Of a DNA stretch of 64,000 nucleotides, positions 10,726 to 23,870 are shown one piece after another; position 1 is the first letter of the stretch, and each line of letters opens with the position of its first letter. The stretch is taken from contig CM024766.1 of NCBI GenBank assembly GCA_014218235.1, positions 71,227,207-71,291,206 of the forward strand. Direction: 5' to 3'. Origin of the DNA: Colocasia esculenta. Its lineage: Eukaryota; Streptophyta; Magnoliopsida; Alismatales; Araceae. A program made the position numbers and the translations under genes. Under the pieces are notes generated by a model that was given only the letters and a program-made list of their open reading frames with translations, was not told where the DNA came from and searched no databases.

Positions 10726-13700
10726 TGTAACGACCAGACCTCCCGGACACCCGCCAGGGACCCCGAAGGTCGTATCGCCACCCAGGGATTCAAAAACCTG
10801 GAAGGGTTAGAATTTAGTCCAGTAAGATAAGCAATGAATTCAAATAACTATAACAAGAAAGTTCGTACATTAATAAGGAAATTATGTACAACATGTCCCA
10901 AATAAAAGTATAGGTACAAAAAGAAAGGTGCAATCCTTAAGGGGCATACCCCGAGGACTTGCAAAAAGGCCACTCTCAACTCACTCCTGGTACAAGAGCA
11001 CTCACGCTCACAACTCACACTGCTGGCAACACACGACAAACAAGCCAACACCACGACCGTCCGGAAACGAACTCCTATGACAGCAAGTCCCTACCTGAAG
11101 AGAGTAGGGGGGTGAGCCTCGCGAACAAGGTTCAGTAGGGATAACCAGCCCCTTACCAGCCAGAGCAGCAGAAACTCCAACAAAAGCAGAAGCAAACTAC
11201 TCTAGAAAGTAGTAAAGCAGGAAACACCTACTGCAGAGTACTGCAAAGCAGCGGAACAGAGAAACGCCTTGACCACAACTTGGGTCAGGCCAAACACGAC
11301 TCCCATAGAACCAGCGGAGTCAAACACAAGCGGAAGCAACTAGAGTAATGCCACGACCCGCAACCAGGGTCAGGCCAGAGCAACACAACGTGGAAGCAAA
11401 CCCTCGGCACACACCCGCCGAGACAACGGCGCTCACGGAACATCGGAGCGACCAAGTGAGACCAGAGTCTCATGATACAACACCAACATCCCGGACCTCC
11501 ACAAGGTCGGGAAGGAACAACTAGGTGTCACCCCGAGAGACACCAAGCAACCAAGTGAGAATGACGTCTCGCCACCAAGCACGGCCACCTTAGACCTCCA
11601 CAAGGTCGAGGGCCCACAAGCAAAACCCCACCTGCACCTCGGACATGCCACGTGGTCACGGAACTACACACTCCAGTACCACCACAGACGGCACCAAGGA
11701 ACGGGTTACCGAAACAGCAGTTGGGTGCCTGCACAAGGCACCCCGAGAGAACCCGCAGAGCGGAAACCACTAAAGACGGCCAACGAGGCCAAACTAACCA
11801 AACCCACGGGACTAGACACGGCTAGGCTACAACCACCGTGCAGACTAGGGCGATGAGAAACCCGATCTCGGAAATAGCATGAGAAACACAGTCACAACAA
11901 GAGCAACCAAGCCACCACCACAGGCAGCTAAGAGAGGGACACATAGTCCACCCCTCTTGCACGCCGGCCGCCGACTCCCGCCTACAACCTCCCCGGTAGA
12001 GTGAGGCTAGAAAGCCACAGCCAAGAACACAACCACAAACACCGCAGTCCGGCCGAACTGCGGCCCCATGCCTGACCTCCCTATGCGGCTCCGGAACCAA
12101 ACAGAGTGAGGCAGTGAGAAGGACTAGCTGGTCCACACCGAACGAGCGCCTCAACCACCTCGGAGACCCAGACCCAGCTAAGAGAGCTCTACAAACGACT
12201 CTACGCCGCTGTCCCCACCGTTTTCCCCTCCACTCCAAGTCCGCCACACTAGGCTGTCGACCCGAGCACACTCGTAGCCCGGAGAACTCCCTCAACAGTC
12301 TCCCAAGGATGGGGGTTCCAGATAATGGTAACAACCTGTCTTGCGGACAAGCCCTCAAGTGCTGAGCACCGGGCGAAAGAGAACTGGCATGGCAACCACC
12401 AACAGAAATAGCACAGCGGGCTTGTAACCAAGACAAGCCCAGCAGGCACAGGCATGCACAGCACCCCTTTCGGAAACCCCCAGAAGGGTTGTCGGCCAAC
12501 GCCGGCACACACGGCACGTCCCGAGAAACCGAAACACCACAGACAGAACAGAAACCACCGCTCTTCTAATAATCGATTGACAGACAGACAATCGATTATT
12601 AGACAGACGCGAGCCTCCTAGCACAGCCACTAGGACACGGCCATGAAGGTGCCACCTTCGGTCACTGAACGCAGGGAGGCAACCTGTCGCATTCCCACCA
12701 GAAGGTCCTAAGGGCAACCCTGCTCCGGGGCACACGCCGACACGCCAACCGCGGCCACAGAAAACACCCGAGGCAGACCAGGTCTTGTCGCGCCCTCCTA
12801 AGCCGTCGTGATACCATCGCGACGGTCAGGACCACCGTGACAATATCCTGTTGCGACGGGGAAGCGGGACGCGACAACAGCGTTGTCGCAACAGGAAATC
12901 AAGTCGCGACACCCTTGTCGCGACGGCCGACCAGGCCGTGACAGCAACATTGTCACGACGGCCAACCGGGTCGCAACACGACCCTCATCGCGATGGCCAA
13001 CCACGCCGCGATAAGGTCGCGTCGGACCGGGGCGACACCTTCTCTAATATCGCGATGCGCTCGGCGGTCGTGACATCAGCTGGAAGGCCGACCGCCGGAA
13101 TGCTACATCCCGGAGTCGCCACGACTACACTAAGCACACCACAACGGGGAGGGGAGCATGGGGAAAGAAGTAAAAACAAGCATTCCACAAAATGGACTCC
13201 CAATCCACACCAACAAGAAAGGGCACAAGAATCCCTACCGATTAGACGAAACCAAACCCCCAAGGGGCCTTCACGACAAGCTTGCCACCTCCTCCTCGCT
13301 CCACGATGCTCTGCCGCTCCACCACGAGCTCGCCGGCGACTCCACCATGCCCAAGCCACTGGAGAAGGAGAGGGGGAACTTCTCCTCCTCAGGGAGGAGA
13401 AGGAAAAGAGAAAATCCAAAAAAGGGGGAAGGGGCTCCGGCCAAGGTTTTTAGCCTTCGGCCCCGAGAACGCGACGGGGCGGGGCGTCGCGATTTAAACC
13501 TTATCGCGACGGCCGCCCCGGCCGCGACCAGAACGCACCCTCCCTGGGCACCGCGACAACCCGACAGGTCAGTTTGCCACGCCTGCCATTCTGACAGGTG
13601 TCAGACGACCAAAAGCAGAAAGTATTTGTGACCCGTTGACCGGGCGCGACAAGAACGCGACGTCGAAGGTAGTCGCAACAGGGATGACTGTCACGACGGG

Positions 13701-13766
13701 CACCTCCGTCACGACAAGGCCAGTCATCCCTCACACAACGGAGAGCCGGAAAGCCTGAGATGTTAC
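10726..13766 (-). repeat. L2 5' LTR (right copy)
   Basis: It begins (plus) TGTAACGACC and ends GATGTTACA, next to TSD TGGTT. It carries dense TCGCGAC-type motifs at about 12787-13030 and 13480-13720, and the 14-bp hairpin at 12566-12602. It is 3041 bases, 85 longer than the left copy, mainly because of one TCGCGAC-rich segment at about 12809-12888. Confidence 0.9.
12566..12602. repeat. Perfect 14-bp inverted repeat in the L2 LTR (right copy)
   Basis: It has the same arms and 9-base spacer as 6089-6125: arms 12566-12579 and 12589-12602. Both LTRs keep it without a mismatch although the surrounding sequence has diverged. Confidence 0.9.
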
Positions 13767-16700
13767 ATGGTTGATCCTGGTGCTTCTCTTTGCTTTGCTT
13801 CCAAGGAGTCTTATGAGTCGCTAGTTCGTCACACCCCTGAGAGGCAGTGTGATGTAATGATTGATTTCTCGTCCGGTGATTACATGCATTCTTTTGGTTA
13901 CCTTAAGGGTGTCACAGTTGAGGTCCAGGGACACCAGTTGCCAGCCAGGTTGTACGCGTTGTAGCATCGTGACTTTGACGGCATCCTTGGCATGGACTTG
14001 TTGGAGGCTCACTCAGCTGTAGTGGATTGTCAGTAGAAAACCGTGCAGTTTGAGATACCTGGAGCACATGTTCTCAGCTTCCAAGGTATCCGGTCTATCT
14101 GTCAACCTTTTATTTCTTTCTTTAGAGCTCGACGTTTGATCCGTGATGGTTGTGTAGCATACCTTGCTTCTGTTTGTACGTCTGAGCCTAGAGGGTTGTC
14201 AGTTTCTAATGTACCTGTTGTGTGTGAGTTTTTCGACATTTTTTCCAGAGGATCTACCTGGGCTACCGCCTAAGCAGGAGGTAGATTTCTCCATTGAGCT
14301 TTTTCCGAGGACGATGCCATTGTTTAGGGCACCGTACCGGATGGCTCCGGCTGAGTTGCGCGAGTTGAAGAACCAGTTGCTTGAGTTGCTTGAACAAGGT
14401 TTCATTTGTCTGAGTTGTTCGCCGTGGTGAGCGCTAGCGTTGTTCGTAAGGAAGAAGGATGGCAGTTTGATGTTGTGCATCGATTACAGGTAGTTGAACC
14501 AGGTCACAGTGAAGAACAAGTATCCATTGCTCAGGATCGATGATTTGTTTGATTAGTTGCAGTCAGCCACAGTGTTTTCAAAGATTGACTTGAGATCAGG
14601 GTACTATCTGTTGAGGATCAGAGAGTCGGATATTGGCATGATAGCTTTTTGTACAAGGTACGGTCACTTTGAGTTCGTCGTGATGCCGTTTGGGCTCACG
14701 AACGTGCCAGCATCTTTTATGGATCTGATGCACAGGGTGTTCAGTGAGTACTTGGACAGGTTCATGGTCATCTTTGTAGATGACAGTTTGGTCTACTCGA
14801 CTTCTGTGGAGGAGCACGAGGAGTATCTGAAGATTGTGTTGGAGACGTTGTGGAGTCACCAACTTTATGCCAAGTTCGACAAGTGCGAATTTTGGTTGCG
14901 GGAGGTGCACTTTCTCGGACACGTGATCTCAGGTTCTGGTGTGGTAGTGGATCATGTCAAGGTGGAGGCAGTGTTGTCTTGGGAGTAGCCCACTTCGATG
15001 TGAGAGGTTCACAGCTTTTTGGGCTTGGAAGGTTACTACAGGAGGTTCATCTAGGATTTATCCAGGATAGCCGAGCTGTTGGTCAGATTGACCAGACTCG
15101 AGGCCAGGTTTGTTTGAACTGAGGATTGTAAGCGGAGTTTTTAGGAGCTGAAGGAGAGGTTGACTTCAGTACTAGTATTGGTCTTGTCGTCAGGCAGCGG
15201 AGGTTTTGTGGTGTACACTGACGATTTGAGGTAAGGTTTGGGTGCCGTGTTGATGCAGTATGGTGGGGTCGTCGCTTATGCTTCTATGTAGTTGAAGAAG
15301 CATGAGGAGAACTAACCTACCCACGACTTAGAGTTGGCAGCCGTGGTGTTCGCTCTGAAGTTGTGGACGCACTACTTGTATGGTGAAGCATTTGAGATCT
15401 TCATAGATCATCAGAGTTTGTAGTACATCTTCACTCAGAGGGATTTAAACTTGAGGCAGCGAAGATGGATGGATTACTTGAAGGACTATGACCTTACCCT
15501 CTCCTATCAACCAGAAAGGGCTAACGTCGTGGCAGACAACTTGAACAGACAAGTTCGTCTGAGCTCGTTGATGGTCAAGGAGTGGAGGTTGTTTGAGGAC
15601 CTCGCTCTGGGAGTTTTCTGTCCTTCGAGGCATGAGAGCGTGTTGTGATGACAAGTTTGTCCATTCATCCGTCTATGTACCATCAGGTGCTGGAGGCATA
15701 ACAGGCAGATGCAGAGTTCGCCAACGTTTTGCAAATGCCAGAGGTTGAGTTAGATGAGGACAATGAGGTCAGGTTTAGAAGCAGATTGTACGTTCCTTGT
15801 GATGCGCGCTAGGCGCTGTTGGCGGAGGCTCACAGGTCGAGGTATGCTGTTCATCTTGGTTCCACCAAGATGTATCATAACCTAAAGAGGTTCTTCTGGT
15901 GGCCTGGGATGAAGAGAAGTGTGGCAGAGTTTGTTACTCACTGCCTTACTTGTCAGCAGGTGAAGGCTGAGCATCAGCGTCCTGGTCGTGAGCTGCAATC
16001 ATTGCCCATTCCTAAGTGGAAGTGGGATGATGTCACCATGACTCTGTGGTTGGTCTACCCCATTCACCGTAGAGGCATGATGGTATTTGGGTGATTGTGG
16101 ACAGGTTGACCAAGTCAATGCACTTCCTTCCAATCAGGATGTCTTGGTCAGTGGACCGATTTGCCAGACTGTACGTGGAGCAAGTTATTCCATTGTACAG
16201 AACCCCAGTTTCTATTGTTTCTAACAGAGATCCGAGGTTCACATCAGGGTTTTGGTGCAGTTTGCAGAGAGCTCTTGGCACAGAGTTGAGGTTGAGTTTG
16301 GCATACCACCCGCAGACAGATGGCCAGTCGGAGAGGACTATTCAGACTTTGGAGGACATGCTGAGAGCATGTTGTTTAGACTAGGGTGGCACGTGGGAGT
16401 TGCACCTTCCGATGGTAGAGTTTGCATATAACAACAGCTATCACTCTAGTATTGGAATGGCACCATACGAGGCTTTGTATGGTCGACCGTATAGGACACC
16501 ACTTCACTGGTTCGAGGTGGGTGAGAGGCAGCTCTTAGGGCCAGAGATGGTACAATAGTGTGGAAATACTGTCAGTTTAGTCAGGCAGAGACTGCAAGCA
16601 GTGCAGAGCGGGCAGAAGAGTTATGCAGATGTTCGCAGGAGACCGTTGCAGTTCGAGGCAAGTGACCATGTGTTCTTACGGGTCTCTCCGACCAAGGGTA

Positions 16701-16794
16701 TTATGCGGTTTGGTAAGAAGGGAAAGCTTAGTCCAAGGTATATTGGGCCTTTCCCCATCATGGAGAGGATCGGCGAGGTCGCGCACAGGTTGAG
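13767..16794 (+). pseudogene. G1 protease, reverse transcriptase, RNase H and integrase (broken)
   Basis: The order is protease active site VDPGASLCFASKES near 13770 (usual D-S/T-G changed to DPG); ILGMDLLEAH near 13985; RT from about 14280 with FRAPYRMAPAELRELK and the catalytic FVDDSLVYS near 14776; RNase H about 15180-15430; integrase zinc finger H...H...CLTC near 15830-15960; and integrase core with HPQTDGQSERTIQ near 16308. It continues after G3 at 26082. In-frame stops at 13962, 14554, 15289, 15699, 15810, 16382 and 16556 each replace an expected Gln (CAG or CAA to TAG or TAA). Other damage includes TAA at about 15314. Once a polyprotein that copies and integrates element RNA, it is now dead. 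Confidence 0.88.
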
Positions 16795-19004
16795 TGTGAC
16801 GGAATGCCTCGTCCAAGTCTATTAAACCGATAACAGACTTGACCCAAGTCTGTCTCCCGCGAACGGGCCGGAGCCTCGCAAGGGATATCATACTCAAGTC
16901 CGTGGAAACACAAAGAAACACACCATTTCATAATTTATATTTCACAAGTTTACATAGCCATACTTCTACAAAACTGAAAGAAAGTACAAGAGCCTGGGGC
17001 ATACCCCGGGGTACAACTGGAAGAAGTAAACTACAAACTACACTACACTACTGGAGGTGCTGACCCTGCACCGCTATGACGCGGCTCCGAACTGGACGAC
17101 GGCCGAGAAACGTCCTCCTCACCTATGGGGGTAGGGGTGAGCCTCGCTAGTCACTGGCTCAGTAGGGAACTCCCCCAACACCGAGCAAACCCAACACAGG
17201 TACAAAAGTAGTAAACTGCGCTAGAAATTCATAGAACAACTAAGCAGAATATTAAAGCTGTAAATGTACTCACCGTTTGCCGATTACGTAAAACAACTAT
17301 ATTAAATAAACGGCAAACCCAAACAGGTGTACGAGCTAAAGTAGAGACTGCCACACGCGAGCCACATGAACTGGTTCGTGACACCAGCAACTGACTCGGA
17401 CAAACAAACACAGGTCTACCTCTCAGTCTCGCAGCCACGAACGAAAGGTCCAGCAGCCGCTCCACGTGAAAAGGTCAAGCAACTGTGGAGACCAACTAAA
17501 CACCACCACCTGCAGACCACACGGTCGCAGGCCCATGCCTGGCACCTCTAGAGACCCTGGCCTGGGCCCTCTAGAGTGAGGCACTAGAAAAGGACTAGCT
17601 GGGGACCAGTGTCGAATATTGGTGTCTGTGCCCCAACTAAGAGCGCGCCACAAGTGACTAGAAACAAACACAAGAGTCACTGTCCCACTGTCGTCTTTCC
17701 CTCAACCGGACGTACAACTCAAACTAAGGAGTGAGGGTGTCCAGGTCAGATGACACAGACCTCGACGGTACAGCACAAGTACCGGGACAAAGTCCCGAGC
17801 TAACAGCCTGGCTCACAGAGAACCTGGGGCACCCAACTAAAGAGGTAACCAAGGTAGGCGTCGTACTACCTGCCACGCACACAATACCACATGCACGTCA
17901 CACAAACCAAGTGATGTCTCACACAAACCTCGTGCACTGATAGTCCACTACACGTGAATACCACGTAAACACATGAAGAACCAGCTAACTGCCTACCCAG
18001 TACGCTAATCTCAAAAATCACGTGCACTAGGTGCACCACAAATACCAATGCACCACTTGATATTGTTAAATATTCAATATAACAACATTTAAATAAAAGC
18101 ATGTTGACGGCAACATCGACTGCCGTTGATGAGATGTAGACGGCAAGATCACTGGCCGTCTATCTCCCAACTGAAGAACCTGGCGTCAATCGATATTGAC
18201 GCCAAGCTCCTCTACTACCAGCTCTCATAGAAACCCTAAACCGATTCCTCAGGTATTCTCAGCCCTCAAATCAGCGGAAAAACACGAGAAAACACTTCCT
18301 CTAACATGCATGCATCTTAATCAAACCGAAACTACAAATTTCACTCGTTAAATTGCTCAAACCACCCATTGACCCCACATGGAGTACCTTTACCCAAAAA
18401 CATAATTAACATGCAGATTCATGCAGTCCAGATGCATTATCACAACAAAATGAACTAAAAGGGATCGTTCCCTACCTCAAGATGCACTTAAACCTCCTAG
18501 ATCCTCCCGATTCGTACCAAACCCTCCGCGAGCTCCTACGGAGATTACACCTTGCTCCGGCGTTTCCTTGCCCAATTCGTCACCACCTCACGTTCCACGA
18601 TCCTCCAACTAGCCTTCTGCAACCATTGGAAGCAGTGGGGAAGCAAGGGCATGAAAATAGGGCGAGGGAGAGGGAGAACAGAGTGAGGGAACTGCCCTCG
18701 GGTAGACCAATATCCTGCAGGTCGCACAGGTTGGCGTCAACCCTAATGTCGTTTAGGGAACCGTCACTATAAATGTCCACAAAGCCCGCCGTTAAGTTCT
18801 TAAAGTTGACGTCACCTTCGATGGACGCCAAACCAGTCAACGACCACACCTGGCCGTCAACCCCTAATCAACTGTAGCAGGTCCTATCTTGTTTCAGGAC
18901 CAAACCTGCACGCACCACACATCCAAACCACATTGGCCTCACGATGGCCACCACAACCATTACACACATGATCCATAAGGATCTGAAAAACACGCGACGT
19001 TGCA
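16795..19004 (-). repeat. G3 3' LTR (left copy)
   Basis: It starts TGTGACGGAATGCC and ends GCGACGTTGCA in plus orientation; the right copy ends GTTACA. It contains short inverted motifs around GACGGCAA / TTGCCGTC near 18110-18160. It shares the segment near 17510-17600 with the opposite strand of the solo LTR at 56046-58861. Confidence 0.92.
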
Positions 19005-19005
19005 T

Positions 19006-19112
19006 TACTATCATCTAAAAAGAAATTTTCGACCTCGAAATTCATAGCACAATTCAAACATAAACAACTTAAATATGCACATTTTTACAAGTACTATCAT
19101 CTAAAAAGAAAT
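19006..19112 (-). promoter_or_regulatory. G3 polypurine tract region, with a duplicated copy
   Basis: The minus strand reads a purine-containing tract just before the 3' LTR. A 21-base segment at 19006-19026 is repeated exactly at 19092-19112. The copy next to the LTR is in the position of the plus-strand primer; the second lies 86 bases inside. Confidence 0.6.
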
Positions 19113-19120
19113 ACAAAACC

Positions 19121-22100
19121 TTATTCAAATAGATAGGGATACCCCTTAGCCATCTCCTCGGCTAATTCCTAGGTATCCTCACCACCCAACCTATTTTCCC
19201 ATCGCACTTTAACTAACTCGATTTCTTTATTTCTCAACTTCTTTGTTTCTCGATTAGTGATCTGCACCGGGTACTCTAACATGGTCATATCCGGCCTCAG
19301 GTCACCACCTTGGTAACTGATTATCTGAGCTGGATCCTCAATGCACTTCTTTAACATAGAAACATGGAAAATATCATGGACGTCCGCAAAATCTGCTGGC
19401 AAATCTAGTCTATAAGTCGTTTCCCCAATTCTTTCTTACACGTGAAAAGGTCCCACATATCTCGGGCTCAACTTTCTGGTCTTGCCAAACCTCATAATAC
19501 CTTTACTAGGGGAAACTCTTAGAAGAACCAAGTCTCCCACTTCAAACTGAAGTGGCCTCCTCCGATTATCAGCATAACTCTTTTGCCTGCTTTGAGCTGC
19601 TAGCAATTTTTCTTTGATAAGTTTTACTATTTCTATGGTTTGCTAAATTAATTCAGGACCCATCATTTGTCTTCCTCCTACTTCATGCCAGTTTAATGGG
19701 GTTCTACATGGCCTTCCATATAGAGCTTCATATGGTGCCATTCCAAGACTGGTATGGTAACTATTATTATAGGCAAACTCAACCATACCCAAATGATGCT
19801 CCCAGTATTTCTCCAAACTAAACAACAAGCTCGCAACATATCTTCAATTGTCTGGATAGTCCTCTCTGTCTGACCATCCGTTTAGGGATGATAAGCTGAG
19901 CTATATCTCAATTCAGTACCAATTACTTTTTGCAAACTTCTCCAAAACCTAGAAGTAAATCTTGGATCCCTATCAGACACAATAGTCTTCGGAATACCAT
20001 GCAGTGGAACAATTCTATCAACATAAACCTTTGCTAATCTGTCCACTGTCCAAGACATACTTACTGCTACTAATCTGCACACCTTGGTCAATCTATCAAC
20101 AAATACCCATATTCCATTATGCCCGGAACTCGATCTTGGTAAGCCTGCCACAAAGTCCATGGAAATATCATCCCATTTCCACTGTGGAATGGGCAACGGT
20201 TGCAATAGACCTCCAGGCTTTTGATGCTCTACCTTAATTTGCTGACACACGGCACATCTTGAAACAAACTCAGCTATTTCCTTTTTCATATGAGGCCACT
20301 AGAAATGTTTCTTTAAATCCTGGTACATTTTAGTACTACCTGGATGGATAGTGTACCTGGATTTATGAGCCTCTTCCAACGCTCTCTGCTTTACCTCTCT
20401 TTCTGCTGGTACAAATAACCTACCTCTGAGCCTAACCACACAATTATCATCAAGGGTAACCCCTTCCATTTTCACAATTTTGGTCAAATTTGCATCTGCT
20501 TTCTGAGCTTCCACAATCTGCCAATACAAGGACGGCTCTACAGCACTACTGGCTAGTACTGCCCGTCGTTGACTAGTTGGCACAAACAAGGAGTTCTCCG
20601 CTATCTCCTCATACAATTTCCATTCCTTGATCATCATTTGACTTATATATGCCTTTCTACTCAAGGCATCCGCTACCACATTGGCCTTACCCGGATGATA
20701 AGCCAAACTGAAGTCATAATCCTTCAAATACTCCACCCACCTATGCTGACGGAGATTTAAATCTTTCTGCGAGAAGATATACTTCAAGCTTTTATGATCT
20801 GTAAAGATCTCAAATCTCTCGCCATACAGATAATGCCTCCACATTTTCAAAGCAAACACAACTGCTGCTAATTCTAAATCATGGGTGGGATAATTCTCTT
20901 CTGCCGGCTTCAACTGCCTGGACGCATAAGCTATCACTTTACCATGCTGCATAAGCGCTGCGCCAAGTCCTTTCCTTGAAGCATCTGTATATACCACAAA
21001 ACCACCACTTCCTGCCGGTAATGCCAATATAGGTACTGTTGTAAGTCTTTTCTTCAATTCCATAAAGCTTTTTTGGCATTCACCGGACCACACAAATGGC
21101 ACACCCTTCCTGGTTAATTTGGTCATGGGTGCCGCAATCTTAGAAAAATCTTGTATGAAGCGCCTATAATAACCTGCCAACCCCTTCTAATCTCAGTGAT
21201 TGTCTTAGGCACTTCCCATTTCATTACTGCTTTCACTTTACTTGGGTCCACTGCCACTCCTTCTGCTGAGATGACATGACCCAAAAATTGAATTTCTTTC
21301 AACCAAAATTCACACTTACTAAACTTGGCGAACAATTGATTATCCCTTAACAGTTGCAGAGTAAACCTCAAATGAGATGCATGCTCCTCTTCGGATGCTG
21401 AATAAATTAGAATATCATCTATAAAGACCACAATGAATTGGTCCAAATACGGATGAAAAATTCTATTCATCAGATCCACAAAAGCTGCAGGAGCATTGGT
21501 TAGCCCAAACGGCATAACCACAAACTCATAGTGACCATATCTGGTTCTGAATGTTGTTTTATCTATATCGTCCTCTTTAATTCTCAACTGATGGTACCCG
21601 GACCTCAAATCAATTTTAGAAAATACCTTTGCTGATTGTAACTAATCAAATAGATCATCTATTCTTGGCAACGAGTACTTATTTTTAATGGCCACATCAT
21701 TCAATTTCCTATAATCAATACACATCCGGAAACTTCCATCTTTCTTTTTCACAAACAACACTGGTGCTCCCCATGGGGAATGACTCGGTCTAATGAACCC
21801 TTTCTGCAATAGCTCTTCTAATTGCTTTTTCAATTCTTTAAGTTCTGTTGGTGCCATCCGATATGGTGCTTTAGAGATCGGCATGGTATCTGGCCGTAAC
21901 TCAATGGTAAAGTCCACCTCTCTACGTGGAGCTAAACCAGACAAATCTTTCGAAAAAATATCAGCAAATTCCCTAACCACGGGAACTGCCTCCACTGATT
22001 TATTAGCCTCTACCAGACTAACTGAGGCTAAATAAGCCACACACCCTGCATTTATTAGCTTTCTAGCTCTTATTGCAGAAATTATAAACTTAAAAGTACA

Positions 22101-22250
22101 GAAAGGCATACCTTGATACTCAAACATTGAACCATTAGGATGGCAGAACCTGATCCTCTTTTTTCTGCAATCTAACATCACTCCATAAGCCTCAAGCCAG
22201 TCCATTCCTAAGATAATATCATAGTCGGTCAACTGCAAAGCATATAACTA
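19121..22250 (-). pseudogene. G3 pol: protease end, RT, RNase H, integrase (broken)
   Basis: Reading leftward: DYDIILGMDWLEAYGV near 22230; RT with SKAPYRMAPTELKELK, SHSPWGAPVLFVKKKDGSFR and catalytic FIDDILIYS near 21430; RNase H with YTDASRKGLGAALMQHGK near 20980 and ADALSRKAY near 20670; integrase zinc finger (HKSRYTIHPGSTKMYQDLKK, CAVCQQIK); catalytic core with IVSDRDPRFTSRFW near 19960; and a C-terminal domain from MPADFADVHDIFHVSMLKK near 19400 to YPYLFE and stop TAA at 19121-19123. Breaks: stop after MPG at 22247, stop at about 21640, a small deletion with frameshift near 21180, stop at 20298, and more between 19880 and 19640. It is better preserved than G1 but inactive. Confidence 0.9.
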
Positions 22251-23719
22251 ACCCGGCATCTGATTTCCTTCAATCACGACAGGAACTTCATCTATATAGC
22301 TCGAAGTGAGCATAAACTCACCTGAGGGAACTTCCACTACCAACTCACAGGATTCCTCTTTCAAAGGATGAACCATACAATCCAAGAATTCTTCGGAAAT
22401 AAAAGAATGAGAGGCACCTGAATCAAATAAAACTCTTGCTGAATAATCATAAATGGGTATAGTACCTTCGATCATATTTGATGCCTCCGCCTGGGCTCGG
22501 GTGATAGCCATAACCCGGCCCCTTCCCCGCTGCTGTGGTACTTCTCTGCCACGACCTGCCTGTGGCTGCTGAAATTGTTGCGGCTGTTGTTGCTGCTGCA
22601 CACCTCTTCCATAACCATATTCTCTCGGATAGGGGCAATTACGGATCAAATGCCCCGACTGATTACAGTTATAACATCTATACCCTGGTGGAATAATGGG
22701 TTGTCTGGCAGTACTCTGCTGCGACTCCTCCACCTCTGGCCTACCACGACCTTGCTGAAATTGTTGTCGACCTCTCCATCCTCTTCCTTTACCTTTAAAT
22801 GCTTGCTTCAATTTCTGGCCCCACTTACCAAAACCTGATGGAGAAGGTCCTTCTGGTGCTTTACCCTTACTCACACCCACTGACTGCTGCGGTAGCCGAA
22901 AACTACCTGAATCTGACTCGCCCATCTGACGAGTCCTAATAGACCTTTCCAAAGTAGCTGCCCTTTGAGCTGCTTCTTCCACTGTCTTACACATGAGTGG
23001 CACTATTGCATTCTGCAATTCTACCCTTAAACCCCGAATAAAGTACTCAACCATCATATTATTATCCGATACTACATAAGGCGCGTATCGGCTAAGTGCT
23101 ATAAACCTCATCTGATATTCTAAAACTGAAGAGTTGCCTTGCTAGAGTGTCCGGAACTTCTCTCTTCACTTGCTGCACTTGAATCAAAAAGAATGTATCG
23201 TTATATACATTAAGAAACTCCGGCCAAGTGATAGTCTCTTCTGTCCTGCCTGCGAAGGTGGTCTGCATCTTCAATCGCCACCATTCCAGTGTAAAACCTC
23301 TCAACTGATAGGCAGCTAGACCCAACTCTATCTGCTGTCGGACACATCATGGTCATAAAGACCCTCTCAATCTCATGGACCCAGTGTTCCACTGCATCTG
23401 GATTTGGCCCTCCTGAATAAGTAGGTGGCTACAATCTCAGAAACTTCTCAACTTGCATCACTAGTTCTTCTGTTACTAACACTGGCGGTGGTGGTGGCAA
23501 GGGTGCTACAAAAGGCACCTTCACTCCTGGCGGTGGCAGAACTGGAGCTATAGGTACAGTCTCTCCGTCCCTAGGTGGTATGGTACCTGGTGGTACCGGC
23601 GCCTGCTGATCCATCCTCATTCGAATATCGGTGAGGCTCTCCCAGATCCTTTCTATCATACACTGAGTGTTCTCCTCTGGATCATCTCCTCCACCACCCC
23701 AATCTCTTCTATCAGCCAT
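22248..23719 (-). pseudogene. G3 gag and protease active site (broken)
   Basis: The likely start is the in-frame MADRRDWGGGGDDPEEN at 23719. The gag core includes VEKFLRL, an interval with frame breaks at 23430-23100, and FIRGLRVELQNAIVPL near 23060. A perfect CCHC zinc knuckle (CYNCNQSGHLIRNC) lies near 22680-22640. A Gln-rich spacer follows, then the aspartic protease FDSGASHSFISEEF near 22430. A TAG just before 22240 closes the frame. It would form the particle and package element RNA if intact. Confidence 0.88.
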
Positions 23720-23856
23720 TACAAACTTCTGCATAAACAAAACACCAAACAAAAACAAAACAACAGATCATAAAAACCAAGGTCACTACCAGCAGTGTAC
23801 TACTACCAAAATAAGGCTATGTAACCTTCTAGTTCCCTTATATTAACACGGACCTT

Positions 23857-23869
23857 GCTTTGATACCAA
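23857..23869 (-). promoter_or_regulatory. G3 primer-binding site
   Basis: The minus strand reads TTGGTATCAAAGC directly after the right LTR. This places the 5' end of G3 on the right. Confidence 0.85.
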
Positions 23870-23870
23870 C

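Larger units (their letters stand above)
4257..13766 (-). mobile_element. L2: large non-autonomous LTR retrotransposon (LARD-like)
   Basis: L2 is bounded by TSD TGGTT at 4252-4256 and 13767-13771. It has two LTRs of about 3 kb (4257-7212 and 10726-13766) with ends TGTAACG...GATGTTACA in plus orientation. The primer site at 10713-10725 reads TGGTATCAAAGC on the minus strand, so L2 faces against G1. Its 3.5-kb interior encodes no gag, RT or integrase motif in any frame; long minus frames are Cys/Leu/Val-rich without a known fold. Large LTRs with a coding-free interior fit the LARD class, mobilised by proteins from other elements. A second family member starts at 60028. It sits inside the G1 protease, and its removal rejoins that frame. 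Confidence 0.88.
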
